Shown: piece by piece, positions 25,956-34,580 of the stretch
Numbering within the stretch: the stretch's first letter is position 1
How the letters are laid out: each line of letters begins with the position of its first letter
Virus record (IMG/VR): IMGVR_UViG_3300018875_000005
Location: 1 to 64,000 of that record
DNA length: 64,000 nucleotides
DNA from: a virus
Reading direction: 5' to 3' (one strand)
Translations under genes and position numbers: made by a program
The notes under the pieces: model-generated
Told to the model about the DNA's origin: nothing
The model's input: only the letters and a program-made list of their open reading frames with translations
Databases searched by the model: none

Positions 25956-26927
25956 ATGGCCCTCATCACGACCCCGATCGCCGTCACCGGCGCCACCCAC
26001 ACCGCGCAGCAGTTCCGCATGATGGTCCGCGACCTGGCCCGCGGGAATCAGGGCATCACCGAGGGCGACGACCTCAAGGTGACCGCGCTGCCGGTGAACG
26101 GGGCCGGGGTGCAGGTCGGGGACGGGTCGGCGGTCATCACCGGCAAGGTGTCGTCGGTGCAGGGCTCCTACAGCGTCTACAACGTGGGCACGGACACGGT
26201 GCCGATCTCGGCGACCGGCGGCACCGGCCGGTCGGACATGCTGATCCTGCGGGTGGAGGACCCCGAGTACGAGGGCACCCGCGATCCGGCGACGGACCCG
26301 ATCGCGTTCTTCGACGTGATCTCCAACGTCTCCAACACCGCGACGACCGTGCCCGCTGGCTACTCGGCGATTCCGCTGGCCCGGATCGACATCCCCGCCT
26401 CCACGGCGACCATCACCAACGCCATGATCAAGGACTTGCGGCGGGTCGCCAACCCGCGGCGGGAGCGGATTCTGTACCCCTACTACTACTCCGGCTCCCT
26501 GACCGAGATCAGTGGCACGTCCGAGACGTGGAAGACGCACCCGGCGCTGCCGTCGGCGACCCCGGCGGGGGCGATGGCGAACATCGCCATCCCCGCGTGG
26601 GCGGCCACCGCCAAGGTGATCTTCTCGGTGTCGAACCTGCGGCTGGCCGACGGCAACATCTGGGGGGAGTTCCGCTTCAAGCTGGGCGCGACCGAGGCCG
26701 CGCAGGCGGTGTCCATCGACGACAACCAGGGCACCCCCGCCCGCCGGGCCCACGTGGAGATGGTCGAGACGATCGACCTCACCACCACGGCCGGGGCGGC
26801 GATGCGCGGCACCACCCAGGCGTTCTACTCCCGGATGCGGACCCGCTCCGGCAACGCCGGGAAGATCGGCGTCGACTCGATGACCACGTTCAAGATTGAT
26901 ATCGAGTTCACCGAGGGCGCCCTGTAA
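25956..26927 (+). CDS. Minor tail protein
   Basis: The ATG at 25956 has GAAGGAGG upstream. The 323-aa product begins MALITTPIAVTGATHTAQQF, has a beta-rich first domain (VNGAGVQVGDGSAVITGKV, YSVYNVGTDTVPISATGG, MLILRVEDPEYEG) and a second domain (NLRLADGNIWGEFRFKLGAT) like a jelly-roll. It stands between Dit and the hub-like gene and is probably a baseplate or fibre component. Its exact role cannot be read. Confidence 0.65.
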   Translation: MALITTPIAVTGATHTAQQFRMMVRDLARGNQGITEGDDLKVTALPVNGAGVQVGDGSAVITGKVSSVQGSYSVYNVGTDTVPISATGGTGRSDMLILRVEDPEYEGTRDPATDPIAFFDVISNVSNTATTVPAGYSAIPLARIDIPASTATITNAMIKDLRRVANPRRERILYPYYYSGSLTEISGTSETWKTHPALPSATPAGAMANIAIPAWAATAKVIFSVSNLRLADGNIWGEFRFKLGATEAAQAVSIDDNQGTPARRAHVEMVETIDLTTTAGAAMRGTTQAFYSRMRTRSGNAGKIGVDSMTTFKIDIEFTEGAL

Positions 26928-28024
26928 TGGCCCGCTGGCGGTACTGGACTCAGCACGCCCTGACCGGGCAGCAGCTCCATCCGGCGCTGCCGTTCACCGG
27001 CGTGGAGTTCTCCCGCGAACTCAACGGCCCCGGCGCCTTCTCGGGCACCCTCACGCCGCGGTTCGTGCGCGCCAACCCGGACGTCCTTGAACCCGGGCGG
27101 GCGCTGCTGTACGTGGAGGCCGACGGGTTCATCCGCTGGGGCGGCCTGATCTGGCAGGTCGAGCCCGAGGGCGCCCAGTACCAGGTGGAGGCCGCCGGCT
27201 GGTCGTCGTATCTGACGCGGCGCCACGACCACCACGGCGAGCTGAACGGCCGCGGCCCGTACGTCTACGCCGACCCGTGCCAGGTGATCCGCGACGTGTG
27301 GGACTACGCCCAGGAGCAGCCCGACGGCGACCTCGGCGTCACCGTAGACGCCACGTTCTCACAGGCGAAGGTCGGCACCCCCGCCGAGCCGCTGCACTCC
27401 TACTGGTACGAGACGCCGTCCCTGGGCGACCTGGTCGACGACCTCGTCAGCGAGGACGACTCCCCGGACTACGCCTGCCACACCGAGTACCAGACCAACG
27501 GGACCGTGGCCCGCCGCATCCTGCTGGGCTATCCGCGGCTCGGGGCCCGCCGCACCGACATCTCCTTCCGGTCGGGGGTGAACATCGTCGGCGCCCCGCC
27601 GGTCACCTACAGCGCGGACGAGTACGCCAACACCGTCCTCGCCACCGGCAGCGGGGAGGGCACCGCCCGCCGCTTCGCGGTCGACTCAGTCCGGGACGGG
27701 CGGCTGCGGCTCGAATCGGTGCTGGCGCTGCCTGCGGTCAACGGCAACGACGTCCTCGGCCGACGGGCCCGCGCCGAGCGGAAGCGCCGCCAGATCCTGG
27801 GCCAGGTGGAGTCCATCCAGGTCCGCCACCACCCCGCCGCGCCGCTCGGGTCCTGGCAGGTGGGCGACGACGTGCTGGTGCAGGTCAACAACGACTGGAC
27901 GTCCTGGTCCGGGTGGTGCCGGATCACCGCGGACACCATCCGCCCGGATACCGGCGAGGACGGCGACGACGAGATCGTCCTGACCCTGGCCCGCGCCGAC
28001 AGCTTCTACTACGGAGGTACTTGA
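26927..28024 (+). CDS. Tail hub-like protein (ReqiPepy6 Gp37-like)
   Basis: The 365-aa product starts within the previous stop codon (TAATG overlap). Features are VEFSRELNGPGAFSGTLTP, YVEADGFIRWGGLIWQVEPE, YQVEAAGWSSYLTRR, LLGYPRLGARRTDISFRSG and a closing GSWQVGDDVLVQVNNDW. This is the layout of Siphovirus Gp37-like/tail hub proteins of actinophages, two beta domains that form the tail tip hub. The hub opens on contact with the host. Confidence 0.7.
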   Translation: MARWRYWTQHALTGQQLHPALPFTGVEFSRELNGPGAFSGTLTPRFVRANPDVLEPGRALLYVEADGFIRWGGLIWQVEPEGAQYQVEAAGWSSYLTRRHDHHGELNGRGPYVYADPCQVIRDVWDYAQEQPDGDLGVTVDATFSQAKVGTPAEPLHSYWYETPSLGDLVDDLVSEDDSPDYACHTEYQTNGTVARRILLGYPRLGARRTDISFRSGVNIVGAPPVTYSADEYANTVLATGSGEGTARRFAVDSVRDGRLRLESVLALPAVNGNDVLGRRARAERKRRQILGQVESIQVRHHPAAPLGSWQVGDDVLVQVNNDWTSWSGWCRITADTIRPDTGEDGDDEIVLTLARADSFYYGGT

Positions 28025-29310
28025 TGCCCTCGGACAACACGTTGGCCCGCAAGGTCCACGCGCTGGAGCAGCGGCTCCGGCAGATCGAGCGGGGGCAGCG
28101 GGTCGCGCACGGCGCCAGCATCGAGAACGCCGCCATCGAGGTCCGCGACGCCGGCGGCTCGCTGCGGGCGATCGTGGGGCAGCAGGGCGACGGCACCACC
28201 GGTGTGAACGTCGTCAACGGCCCCACCCCGCCCACGCCGTCCGCGCCGACCGTGGAGCCCGCCCTCGCCGCGCTCGCCGTCACCTGGAACGGGCAGTTCG
28301 CCGACGGGGCGGTGGCGCCGCTGGACTGGATGCGGTGCGAGGTGCATGTCGGCCCGACCGCCGGGTTCACTCCGGATCAGGGGACGCTGCGGGACACCAT
28401 CGAGTCCCCGCAGGGCGGCACCGTGGTCGTCCCCCTGCCGTACACCCAGTGGCACGTGAAGCTGCGGTCCCGGACCACGTCCGGGGTCGCCTCCGCCCCG
28501 ACGGCCGCGGTTGCGGGTACCCCGCGCAAGGCCGAGGCCGCGGACATCGTGGCCGGCGCCATCACCGCCAACCACATCGCCGTCGACGCCCTCACCGGCA
28601 AGACGATCACCGGCGGGACCATCACCGGCGCCACCATCCAGACCGCCGCCTCCGGCGCCCGCGTCGTCCTCGACGACCGTATGCGCATCTACGACGCCGG
28701 TAACAACCTGATGGCTCAGGCCAAGCCGACCGACGCCACCAACGTGGCCGGGTTCTACGTCTACAACGGCGACGGCTACTCCGCGGCCCTGACCCAGGGC
28801 ATCGTCTCGTTCCGCCTCGCCAGCGCCACCTACCAGCGCTACCCCTACCTCGAGCACCGCATCGCGGCCGGGGACGTCAGCGACCTCCTCCTGCGGTCCG
28901 GCACCACGCACTCCTCCGGGGCGCAGGCGGTCGTGAAGCTGACCGGCGGTACGAGCAGCATCCGCCCCTATGTCCGGATCTTCTCCGATGCGCTGGGCAG
29001 CCTCGACTGCGACCTGGAGGTCACCGGCGTGCTCACCGCCCGCAGCATCGCCACCGGGACGGTGACCATCACCCCGTCCGCCGCGCATGTCCCCACGCAG
29101 TTCCAGGTCACCGGCCTGAACGTGGCCGGGACCACATTCCGCGGCTTCGCCACCGCCAACACCACCGTGCCCGGCGTCCGCACCCCGACCGGAAACCAGG
29201 GCGTCACCGGCGTCTCGGTGTCCAACGTCAGCGGCACGGGGCTGACGGTCTGGGTGAACCGCGAGAACACGACCGCAACCAACATCAACTGGATGGTGAT
29301 CGGATCATGA
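28024..29310 (+). CDS. Minor tail/fibre protein
   Basis: The ATG at 28024 has ACGGAGG upstream. The 428-aa product has an N-terminal coiled coil (ARKVHALEQRLRQIERGQ), a fibronectin-like domain at about 75-165, then ADIVAGAITANHIAVDALTG and GKTITGGTITGATIQT, repeats typical of trimeric tail fibres. The C-terminal 130 residues form a beta-rich knob (VTITPSAAHVPTQFQVTGL). It is probably involved in host recognition. It overlaps the next gene by four bases. Confidence 0.7.
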   Translation: MPSDNTLARKVHALEQRLRQIERGQRVAHGASIENAAIEVRDAGGSLRAIVGQQGDGTTGVNVVNGPTPPTPSAPTVEPALAALAVTWNGQFADGAVAPLDWMRCEVHVGPTAGFTPDQGTLRDTIESPQGGTVVVPLPYTQWHVKLRSRTTSGVASAPTAAVAGTPRKAEAADIVAGAITANHIAVDALTGKTITGGTITGATIQTAASGARVVLDDRMRIYDAGNNLMAQAKPTDATNVAGFYVYNGDGYSAALTQGIVSFRLASATYQRYPYLEHRIAAGDVSDLLLRSGTTHSSGAQAVVKLTGGTSSIRPYVRIFSDALGSLDCDLEVTGVLTARSIATGTVTITPSAAHVPTQFQVTGLNVAGTTFRGFATANTTVPGVRTPTGNQGVTGVSVSNVSGTGLTVWVNRENTTATNINWMVIGS

Positions 29311-29579
29311 GTGAGACCAGCGCGACTCCGGAGGCCGGGGAGCCGAGCAGTGAGCCGCCGCTCCAGCCGGAGCAGCCCATCGTCTTCGAGCCGGCCACGT
29401 GGTACGAGGGCACCTGGACCTGCGCGACGAACACCTGCGTGAACTACAACACCATCTGGCCCATCACCAATCTGTACTCCAACAACGGCATCTATGTGCC
29501 GGTGCAGTGCGGCCGGTGCCAGACGCTGGGCACGATCCTGACCGCGGTCAAGATGGACCCGCAGCCGCCCGAGGAGTGA
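29307..29579 (+). CDS. Small Cys-containing late protein
   Basis: The 90-aa acidic product has a Pro/Glu-rich N-half. In the second half there are four cysteines (WTCATNTCVNYN and VQCGRCQTLG) that could form a zinc ribbon. It is coupled (ATGA) to the fibre gene. Small zinc-ribbon proteins at the end of the tail module are common in Streptomyces phages and have no defined function. Confidence 0.65.
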   Translation: MSETSATPEAGEPSSEPPLQPEQPIVFEPATWYEGTWTCATNTCVNYNTIWPITNLYSNNGIYVPVQCGRCQTLGTILTAVKMDPQPPEE

Positions 29580-29724
29580 CCGACGGCCGGGGCAACCCCC
29601 GGGCCGCCGGGCGATTACGCTGAGTACATCGGGCGACCCTCCGCCCATCCCAGAGGGACGCACCCCACGTGGTGTCGAGCACAACGCCAGCAGCAGTGGG
29701 CGCGGGGAGAAGAGGGGCACACGC
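29580..29724 (+). promoter_or_regulatory. Leader and possible promoter of the lysis cassette
   Basis: A G/C-rich stem (GGCCGGGG...CCCCCGGGCC, about 29585-29606) is followed by TACGCT (29616-29621), a plausible actinobacterial -10 box without a clear -35, and then about 100 bp to the endolysin ATG with a GGGGAGAAGAGG SD. It reads as a terminator for the tail genes plus a separate lysis promoter. The -10 assignment is weak. Confidence 0.35.
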
Positions 29725-31074
29725 ATGGCGACGCCCATTGGCGCGTCCGCTCTCGTCCAGGCACTACGCGACGAGGGGCTGGAGGTCGTCGAGGTCGCGG
29801 GCTGGCGTACCCGCAACCGCAACAGCAAGGGCCCGTGGGGGCCGGTGTACGGGGTGATGATCCACCACACCGTCACCAAGGGCTCAGCCCGGACGGTCGA
29901 GATCTGCCGGGACGGCTACAGCAGCCTGCCGGGCCCGCTGTGCCACGGCGTCATCACCAAGGACGGCCGGGTGCACCTGGTCGGCCACGGCCGCGCCAAC
30001 CACGCCGGCTCCGGCGACGACGACGTACTCAGGGCCGTCATCGACGACCGGCTCCTCCCGGCGGACAACGAGGCCAACACCGACGGCAACCGCCACTTCT
30101 ACGGCTTCGAGTGCGAGAACCTCGGCGACGGCAAGGACCCGTGGCCCGCGGCCCAGCTCGAGGCGATCGAACGCGCCGCGGCGGCGCTGTGCCGCTACCA
30201 CGGCTGGGACGCGGAGTCGGTGATCGGGCATCTGGAGTGGCAGCCCGGGAAGGTCGACCCGCGCGGCTTCACCATGACCTCGCTGCGGTCCCGGGTGCGG
30301 GCCCGGCTCGCCGCGCAGCCGGGCGGGTCCCGGCCGGCGCCGAAGCCCGCCCCGAAGCCGTCCTCCACCACCACGTACACGGTGCGGAAGGGCGACACCC
30401 TGTGGGGCATCGCCCGCGCCCACGGCACGACCGTGCCCCGCCTGGTGGACCTCAACGACCTGACGGACCCGGACGGCATCAAGGCCGGGCAGAAGATCAA
30501 GGTCCCCGCCAAGGCCGGCGGCGGTCCGGCTCCGGTGCCGGACCGGGACGCCTACCCGGGAGCCGACAAGTTCGGCGACGGCGCCACCAACGTCCACATC
30601 ACCCGGCTGGGGCAGATGCTCATCGACCGCGGTGGCACCCGCTTCTACAAGACCGGCCCCGGCCCGACCTGGGGCACGGCGGACCGGGAGGCCACGCGGG
30701 CGTTCCAGCGGGCCCAGGGCTGGTCCGGTGCGGCGGCGGACGGCATCCCGGGGGAGCGGACCTGGGAGCTGCTGGTGACGGGCAAGGGCAAGGACATTCC
30801 GCCGCCGGAGCCCGCGGAGCCGCGGTTCGAGCCGTTCCCGGGCCGGGAGTTCTTCCACGCCGGCCGCACCAGCCCCATCATCACCGCGATGGGCCGGCGG
30901 CTGGTCGCCGAGGGCTGCGGCAAGTACCAGCGCGGCCCGGGCCCGAACTGGACCAACGCCGACAAGGCCAGCTACGCCGCGTGGCAGCGGAAGCTCGGCT
31001 ACACGGGCGACGACGCGGACGGTATCCCCGGCAAGACGAGCTGGGACAAGCTGCGCGTCCCCCGCGTCTCCTGA
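29725..31074 (+). CDS. Endolysin: amidase, LysM, two peptidoglycan-binding domains
   Basis: The 449-aa product starts with an Amidase_2 N-acetylmuramoyl-L-alanine amidase domain (about 35-195), with the zinc ligands in MIHHTV (His47/48) and in the later GHLEW. A Pro/Lys linker is followed by a LysM domain (YTVRKGDTLWGIARAHGTTV, about 218-262) and two PG-binding repeats, each with G(P/A)GP.W..AD...Y/T.AFQR...G and DGIPG (about 288-350 and 375-445). It cuts cell-wall cross-bridging peptides at lysis. The domain count is high, but its length is normal for Streptomyces phages. Confidence 0.93.
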   Translation: MATPIGASALVQALRDEGLEVVEVAGWRTRNRNSKGPWGPVYGVMIHHTVTKGSARTVEICRDGYSSLPGPLCHGVITKDGRVHLVGHGRANHAGSGDDDVLRAVIDDRLLPADNEANTDGNRHFYGFECENLGDGKDPWPAAQLEAIERAAAALCRYHGWDAESVIGHLEWQPGKVDPRGFTMTSLRSRVRARLAAQPGGSRPAPKPAPKPSSTTTYTVRKGDTLWGIARAHGTTVPRLVDLNDLTDPDGIKAGQKIKVPAKAGGGPAPVPDRDAYPGADKFGDGATNVHITRLGQMLIDRGGTRFYKTGPGPTWGTADREATRAFQRAQGWSGAAADGIPGERTWELLVTGKGKDIPPPEPAEPRFEPFPGREFFHAGRTSPIITAMGRRLVAEGCGKYQRGPGPNWTNADKASYAAWQRKLGYTGDDADGIPGKTSWDKLRVPRVS

Positions 31075-31117
31075 CCGCCTCCTCCCCCTTCTCTCATCCT
31101 CTTCTCGCAGAAAGAAG

Positions 31118-31507
31118 ATGCTCATGCGGATCTTCGGTCGTGAACCGGCCCTGTGGCTGGCCCTCATCGCCGTCCTGGTCAAGGTGGTCGCCGCGTTCGG
31201 TGTCGAGGTGACCGCCGAACAGCAGACGTGGATCAACGCCGTGGCCGCTGCCGCGGTGGGCCTGATCCTCGCCGTCGTCGCCCGGGAGGGCAGCATCGGT
31301 GCCGCCGTGATCGGTTTCGTCCAGGCCGTCCTCGCCCTGGCGGTCGGCTTCGGACTGGACTGGTCGGCTGACCAGCAGGCCGTGGTGATGTCCCTCATCG
31401 CGACGGCCGTGGCGATGTTCGAGCGGTCCCAAACGGTCCCGCCGGTGGGACCGCTGCCGGTCGAGCAGCGGTCGGTGCTGGACCCCAAGGGCCCGCGGAG
31501 CGTGTGA
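31118..31507 (+). CDS. Holin-like protein
   Basis: The 129-aa product has three hydrophobic helices (LWLALIAVLVKVVAAFGV, INAVAAAAVGLILAVVA, AAVIGFVQAVLALAVGFG) and a charged, Pro-rich cytoplasmic tail (ERSQTVPPVGPLPVEQRS). It comes 43 bp after the endolysin gene. Size and topology fit an actinophage holin that opens the membrane for the endolysin. It overlaps the next ATG by one base. Confidence 0.8.
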   Translation: MLMRIFGREPALWLALIAVLVKVVAAFGVEVTAEQQTWINAVAAAAVGLILAVVAREGSIGAAVIGFVQAVLALAVGFGLDWSADQQAVVMSLIATAVAMFERSQTVPPVGPLPVEQRSVLDPKGPRSV

Positions 31508-31953
31508 TGGTGTGCCGCGCGGTCCGGCGGCTCCCTGCCCGTCTGGGCCGCCGCGGCATCTTCCTCCTGGTGTTGGGCGCGGGTAAGACGTGCTACGGCA
31601 TCGGGTTCATCGTGGAGCCGCAGACCGGTGCGCAGGGGCTGCGCCTGCTCACCGAGATGTGTTCCCTTCAGTCGTGGGCGTGGCTATGGATCGTCGCGGG
31701 ATTGGTCACGCTGGGCTCTGCGTTCGTCGGCATCGGACGGGATTGGTTTGGGTTCGTTGCTGCTCTTATCCCCCCAACGGTGTGGGCTCTGGCCTACATC
31801 GTCGCCGTGGTCAACGGCGACTACTCACGCGGCGGTTTCGTCGCGGTCTGGTACCTGACGAGCCATGTCGGGGTGATCTTGTGGGCTTCTGGGGTGCCCG
31901 AGCATTCGGTTCCCCCATCACCTCGGAGGTCCCGGAGAGGTACAGCGCCGTGA
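31507..31953 (+). CDS. Four-TM membrane protein of the lysis cassette
   Basis: The ATG at 31507 overlaps the holin TGA; a GTG one codon earlier is less likely. The 148-aa product has about four hydrophobic segments (GIFLLVLGAGKTCYGIGFIV, WAWLWIVAGLVTLGSAFVG, FGFVAALIPPTVWALAYIVA, FVAVWYLTSHVGVILWA). It may be a second holin, antiholin or an exclusion protein; no family is recognised. The next gene starts within its stop codon. Confidence 0.65.
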   Translation: MVCRAVRRLPARLGRRGIFLLVLGAGKTCYGIGFIVEPQTGAQGLRLLTEMCSLQSWAWLWIVAGLVTLGSAFVGIGRDWFGFVAALIPPTVWALAYIVAVVNGDYSRGGFVAVWYLTSHVGVILWASGVPEHSVPPSPRRSRRGTAP

Positions 31954-32333
31954 GCACAGCGGAATGGGCGACGATCATCACCGCAGCAGGCGGCATTCTC
32001 GGCGGGGGCGGCTGGTTCGTCGCCCGCGCGACGGTCAAGGCGGCACGGGTGACGAAGGAGGCCAACGAGGCGGTTGCCCGGATCCAGGCGCAGCCGGCGG
32101 CGCAGCAGGCGTCGCTGGCGGTTCTGGAGGCGACGGTGCGGCGGGTGGACAAGGAGAACGAGGCGTTGCGGACGGAGAACCAGCAGATCCGGGAGCGGCA
32201 GACGCGCATGGAGCGGATCTTGAAGGCGTTCTCGTGGACGTTGGAGGACTTCTACCGGTGGGCGCGGAATCCGGTGGGTGACCCGCCGCCTGTGCATCCG
32301 TTGGTGGATGAGTACAACCGAACTGGAGTTTGA
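31950..32333 (+). CDS. Membrane-anchored coiled-coil protein (DUF2746-like)
   Basis: The GTG at 31950 overlaps the upstream TGA. The 127-aa product has one N-terminal transmembrane helix (IITAAGGILGGGGWFVA), a long coiled coil (about 30-90; LEATVRRVDKENEALRTEN) and a short C-terminal domain. The layout resembles the DUF2746 membrane proteins found beside lysins in actinophages (recalled). A spanin-like or lysis-accessory role is inferred. Confidence 0.65.
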   Translation: MSTAEWATIITAAGGILGGGGWFVARATVKAARVTKEANEAVARIQAQPAAQQASLAVLEATVRRVDKENEALRTENQQIRERQTRMERILKAFSWTLEDFYRWARNPVGDPPPVHPLVDEYNRTGV

Positions 32334-32378
32334 GCAGTGGCTTTCCTGTCGGCTTTGACCTGCTGGTTTTCCGCCGCA

Positions 32379-32412
32379 CGTCCTACGAAAACGCACCCTA
32401 AATAACGGGCGC
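32379..32412 (+). repeat. 34-bp inverted repeat, left copy
   Basis: This block (begins CGTCCTACGAAAACGC, ends AATAACGGGCGC) is the exact reverse complement of 47167-47200. The match continues inward as 10 of 14 further bases. It lies between the lysis genes and the next small gene, outside any coding sequence, and marks one border of a segment of about 14.8 kb. Confidence 0.9.
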
Positions 32413-32511
32413 TCGCGATCTTGCCTGGCCTATGGGCCGCGCGGCTGAGCCCGTCCCGGAGCCTGCGGGTCGCCGCTGGTACGGGGGCGGGCTAGCCGTA
32501 CGATCCGGGGC

Positions 32512-32781
32512 ATGGCTGATGTGTTCGATTTCCCTGCTGATCTGGTCGAGGCCGCGCGCCGCTTCCACGAGGTGACCAGCGAGCTGGACGTGCTGGAGCG
32601 CCCGACGTTCACGGCGGACTATCCGGAGGGCGTGGTGGAGCGCGAGGCGGAGCTGCGGGGTGCGGCGCGGGACCTGGCCGAGCAGGTGGTGACGCACGAG
32701 TTCTGGGGCTCGTTGGAGGGGCCGGCGCGGGTGGAGGCTCGGTCTGCGTTGAAGCAGATGGCCAGGTCGTCGGCGGGTTGA
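32512..32781 (+). CDS. Small helical hypothetical protein
   Basis: The 89-aa product (MADVFDFPADLVEAARRFHE) is acidic and alpha-helical throughout, with no cysteine or membrane segment. It is preceded by a leader containing TACGAT, a possible -10 box. No family is recognised. It is the first gene inside the inverted-repeat segment. Confidence 0.6.
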   Translation: MADVFDFPADLVEAARRFHEVTSELDVLERPTFTADYPEGVVEREAELRGAARDLAEQVVTHEFWGSLEGPARVEARSALKQMARSSAG

Positions 32782-32887
32782 TCCGGACTTGTCACCCATT
32801 CCGCTTACGCTGCTGGGCAGTTGGATGGCTGCTGGGGCGCGGGGCTCCTGTCTGGGGGCGGCTGTCCTGCACAGGAGGTGGAACGCC

Positions 32888-33178
32888 ATGGCGCGGAACC
32901 GGGTGAAGTTCACGTTCAACGAGAAGGCGCTAGAGAAGGCGGCCGGGAAGGCAGCGCAGCCTGTGGTGGAGCGGCTAGCGCGGGATCTGACCGCGATGCT
33001 TCAGGGGATGGCCGGGGAGTTTGAGGGGCGGCCGGTGGAGGAGATCAAGCCGGTGCTTCAGGCGCGGTGGGCGCGTACCACTTCGGGTGGGAGCATCACG
33101 GACCCGGAACTGTCGCAGTACGCTGAGGCGATAGCGGTGGGTCGGTCGATCGAGGTGCGGGCGGACAGGCTGCGGTGA
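32888..33178 (+). CDS. Small hypothetical protein
   Basis: The ATG at 32888 has a strong CAGGAGGTGG SD. The 96-aa product has a basic beta-like start (ARNRVKFTFNEKALEKAAGK), a central amphipathic helix and a C-terminal SQYAEAIAVGRSIEVRADRL. It resembles small DNA- or protein-binding phage proteins only in general character. TACGCT at 32807-32812 may be its -10. A strong bidirectional terminator follows. Confidence 0.6.
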   Translation: MARNRVKFTFNEKALEKAAGKAAQPVVERLARDLTAMLQGMAGEFEGRPVEEIKPVLQARWARTTSGGSITDPELSQYAEAIAVGRSIEVRADRLR

Positions 33179-33195
33179 CCGCGTAGGCTGACACG

Positions 33196-33234
33196 GCGGG
33201 GCCCCTTCCCACTGCGACTGGGAAGGGGCCCCGC
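33196..33234. terminator. Strong bidirectional terminator
   Basis: GCGGGGCCCCTTCCCA (33196-33211) pairs perfectly with TGGGAAGGGGCCCCGC (33219-33234) around a 7-nt loop. It sits between converging genes (ends at 33178 on + and 33260 on -), so it can end both transcripts. Confidence 0.8.
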
Positions 33235-33259
33235 ACTGTGCCGGGTCAGTGGGCCAACG

Positions 33260-33538
33260 TCACTCCTTGGGGCTCTGTGCGGCGATGGCTCGCCTAAGAC
33301 GGCGGGCCCGGTCGACGGTCTCCTCGTTCCAGCCGTGTAGGTGGGCGACTTCCTCCAGTGCGGTGTCTCCGCCGCAGATGTCGTCATGCTGGTGGTCCTC
33401 CTCGCAGCCCCAGCCGCAGAGGAGGGCGTAGAGCCAGGCGTCGGCCCGGTCCTTGGCCCAGTCGCGGGAGTCGAAGGCGAGGGTTCGGCGGAGACTTGTC
33501 AGCGCTTCGGTGAGGTCGGCCGGGGGCGGCTTGCTCAT
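33260..33538 (-). CDS. Hypothetical protein with C/H-rich centre
   Basis: The 92-aa product is the last gene of a six-gene leftward operon. It is helical at both ends, with a central GCEEDHQHDDICGGD stretch that could bind a metal, then HGWNEETVDRARRLRRAI. No family is recognised. Genes of this operon are separated by short spacers, each with a similar GAGGAC SD. Confidence 0.65.
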   Translation of the reverse strand: MSKPPPADLTEALTSLRRTLAFDSRDWAKDRADAWLYALLCGWGCEEDHQHDDICGGDTALEEVAHLHGWNEETVDRARRLRRAIAAQSPKE

Positions 33539-33548
33539 GGTCTGGTCC

Positions 33549-33761
33549 TCACTTCTGGCTGGTGGGGTTGGGGTCGACGTGGGTGAGGGCGATGCCGCCG
33601 CTGACGCCGTCGACGGAGACGACGGCCGCGCCGTGGCCGAGCGTCCAGGCGGGGGTGCGGGTTCGGGTGTGCAGCGGCTTGTCGTCGCGGGCGTCAGGGT
33701 AGGCCGTGACGGGTGTGCCGATGGGGTACAGGGCGTTCCACTGCTCAGCGGTCAGGGCCAT
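33549..33761 (-). CDS. Small beta-rich hypothetical protein
   Basis: The 70-aa product (MALTAEQWNALYPIGTPVTA) continues with a small beta-barrel-like core, RTPAWTLGHGAAVVSVDGVS and GGIALTHVDP. The fold resembles small SH3-like or OB-like phage proteins. The same sort of WNALYPIGTPV opening is common in Streptomyces phage small genes (recalled). Function is unknown. Confidence 0.65.
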   Translation of the reverse strand: MALTAEQWNALYPIGTPVTAYPDARDDKPLHTRTRTPAWTLGHGAAVVSVDGVSGGIALTHVDPNPTSQK

Positions 33762-33770
33762 GTCGGGTCC

Positions 33771-34052
33771 TCACTTCTCGGTGTCGTCATCGGGACGCAG
33801 GCTGGGGCCGAACAGTTCTTCCGGGAGGTTCTGCGCGGGGAGTCCCAGGGAGGTCTCCACCGCGCGCAGCAGCTCTTGGAGTCGGTTCAGATAGACGGCA
33901 CGTTCCCATTCGAGCCGCACCACGTGCTGCTCTCGCTCCGGGTGCAGTTCCCAGTATTCGTATGCCTCGCGGGGCGCCCGTGCGATGGCCTGGCGGGCTT
34001 CCACAGCGAGGTCGGCGAGGTGTTGTCGCTGCTGCTCGGTCTCGCGCTGCAT
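33771..34052 (-). CDS. Helical hypothetical protein
   Basis: The ATG at 34052 is used; the frame is open further upstream over the next gene and is a shadow there. The 93-aa product is alpha-helical and charged (RETEQQRQHLADLAVEARQA, RLEWERAVYLNRLQELLRAV). It has coiled-coil character and no recognised family. Middle gene of the leftward operon. Confidence 0.6.
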   Translation of the reverse strand: MQRETEQQRQHLADLAVEARQAIARAPREAYEYWELHPEREQHVVRLEWERAVYLNRLQELLRAVETSLGLPAQNLPEELFGPSLRPDDDTEK

Positions 34053-34054
34053 GG

Positions 34055-34324
34055 TCAGTTCTCCTGGTCGGTGTCGGGCAGCACGACGCGGGCGGTGACG
34101 ATGAGCTTGGTGCCGGGCGGGAAGTTGTCTGCGGTGGCCTGGAAGCCGGGGCCGCTCTCGATGCCGTGGTGGGCCTTGTCCGGTGTGCCCTCGGGCCCCC
34201 AGAAGTAGCCGAGGAACCGGGACTCGCGGGTGTAGCGGTCGGTCAGGTACTTGGGGTGGAGTTCGAGGACGGTCGTGGTCTGCGGGTTGTCCGGGGAGAG
34301 AACTTCGCTGGGCTGGGCACGCAT
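34055..34324 (-). CDS. Hypothetical protein
   Basis: The ATG at 34324 is chosen because GTGAGGACC lies just upstream; an in-frame GTG five codons earlier overlaps that SD. The 89-aa product has TTTVLELHPKYLTDRYTRES, RFLGYFWGPEGTPDKAHHGI and a beta-like C-terminus (GTKLIVTARVVLPD). No family is recognised. Confidence 0.6.
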   Translation of the reverse strand: MRAQPSEVLSPDNPQTTTVLELHPKYLTDRYTRESRFLGYFWGPEGTPDKAHHGIESGPGFQATADNFPPGTKLIVTARVVLPDTDQEN

Positions 34325-34335
34325 GGTCGTGGTCC

Positions 34336-34569
34336 TCACTCTCCGGTGAAGTGGGCGGGCCGGTCATAGGTGCGGATTACGATGCGCCGGCCGGGGTTCT
34401 CCTGCTGCACTTCGGCGTAGTGGCGGGCGGCGGCTTGGAGGGCGCCGCTGCCTCCGGGGGAGCCGAAGCCGAGGAGCTGGCCGGTGTCGGCGTCGTGGAT
34501 GCGGTAGTGGATGACAGGGTCGGTGGGGTTGGCGTCGGCAAGGCGCATGCCATTCCACGTGTCGGTCAT
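34336..34569 (-). CDS. Small alpha/beta hypothetical protein
   Basis: The ATG at 34569 has GTGAGGACACC upstream. The 77-aa product has a beta hairpin (DPVIHYRIHDADTGQLLGFG), a helix (ALQAAARHYAEVQQ) and a last strand (RRIVIRTYDRPAHF). This beta-beta-helix-beta pattern could be a small dsRBD-like or adaptor fold. Function unknown. Confidence 0.6.
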   Translation of the reverse strand: MTDTWNGMRLADANPTDPVIHYRIHDADTGQLLGFGSPGGSGALQAAARHYAEVQQENPGRRIVIRTYDRPAHFTGE

Positions 34570-34580
34570 GGTCGGTGTCC

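Noticed and set aside
32379-32412. Tn3-type transposon end, since ACGAAAACnCACnnTAA resembles the inner part of the Tn3 inverted repeat
   Set aside because: The outer GGGG end is missing, identity between copies stops before it, and no transposase or resolvase of that family lies within the 14.8-kb segment.
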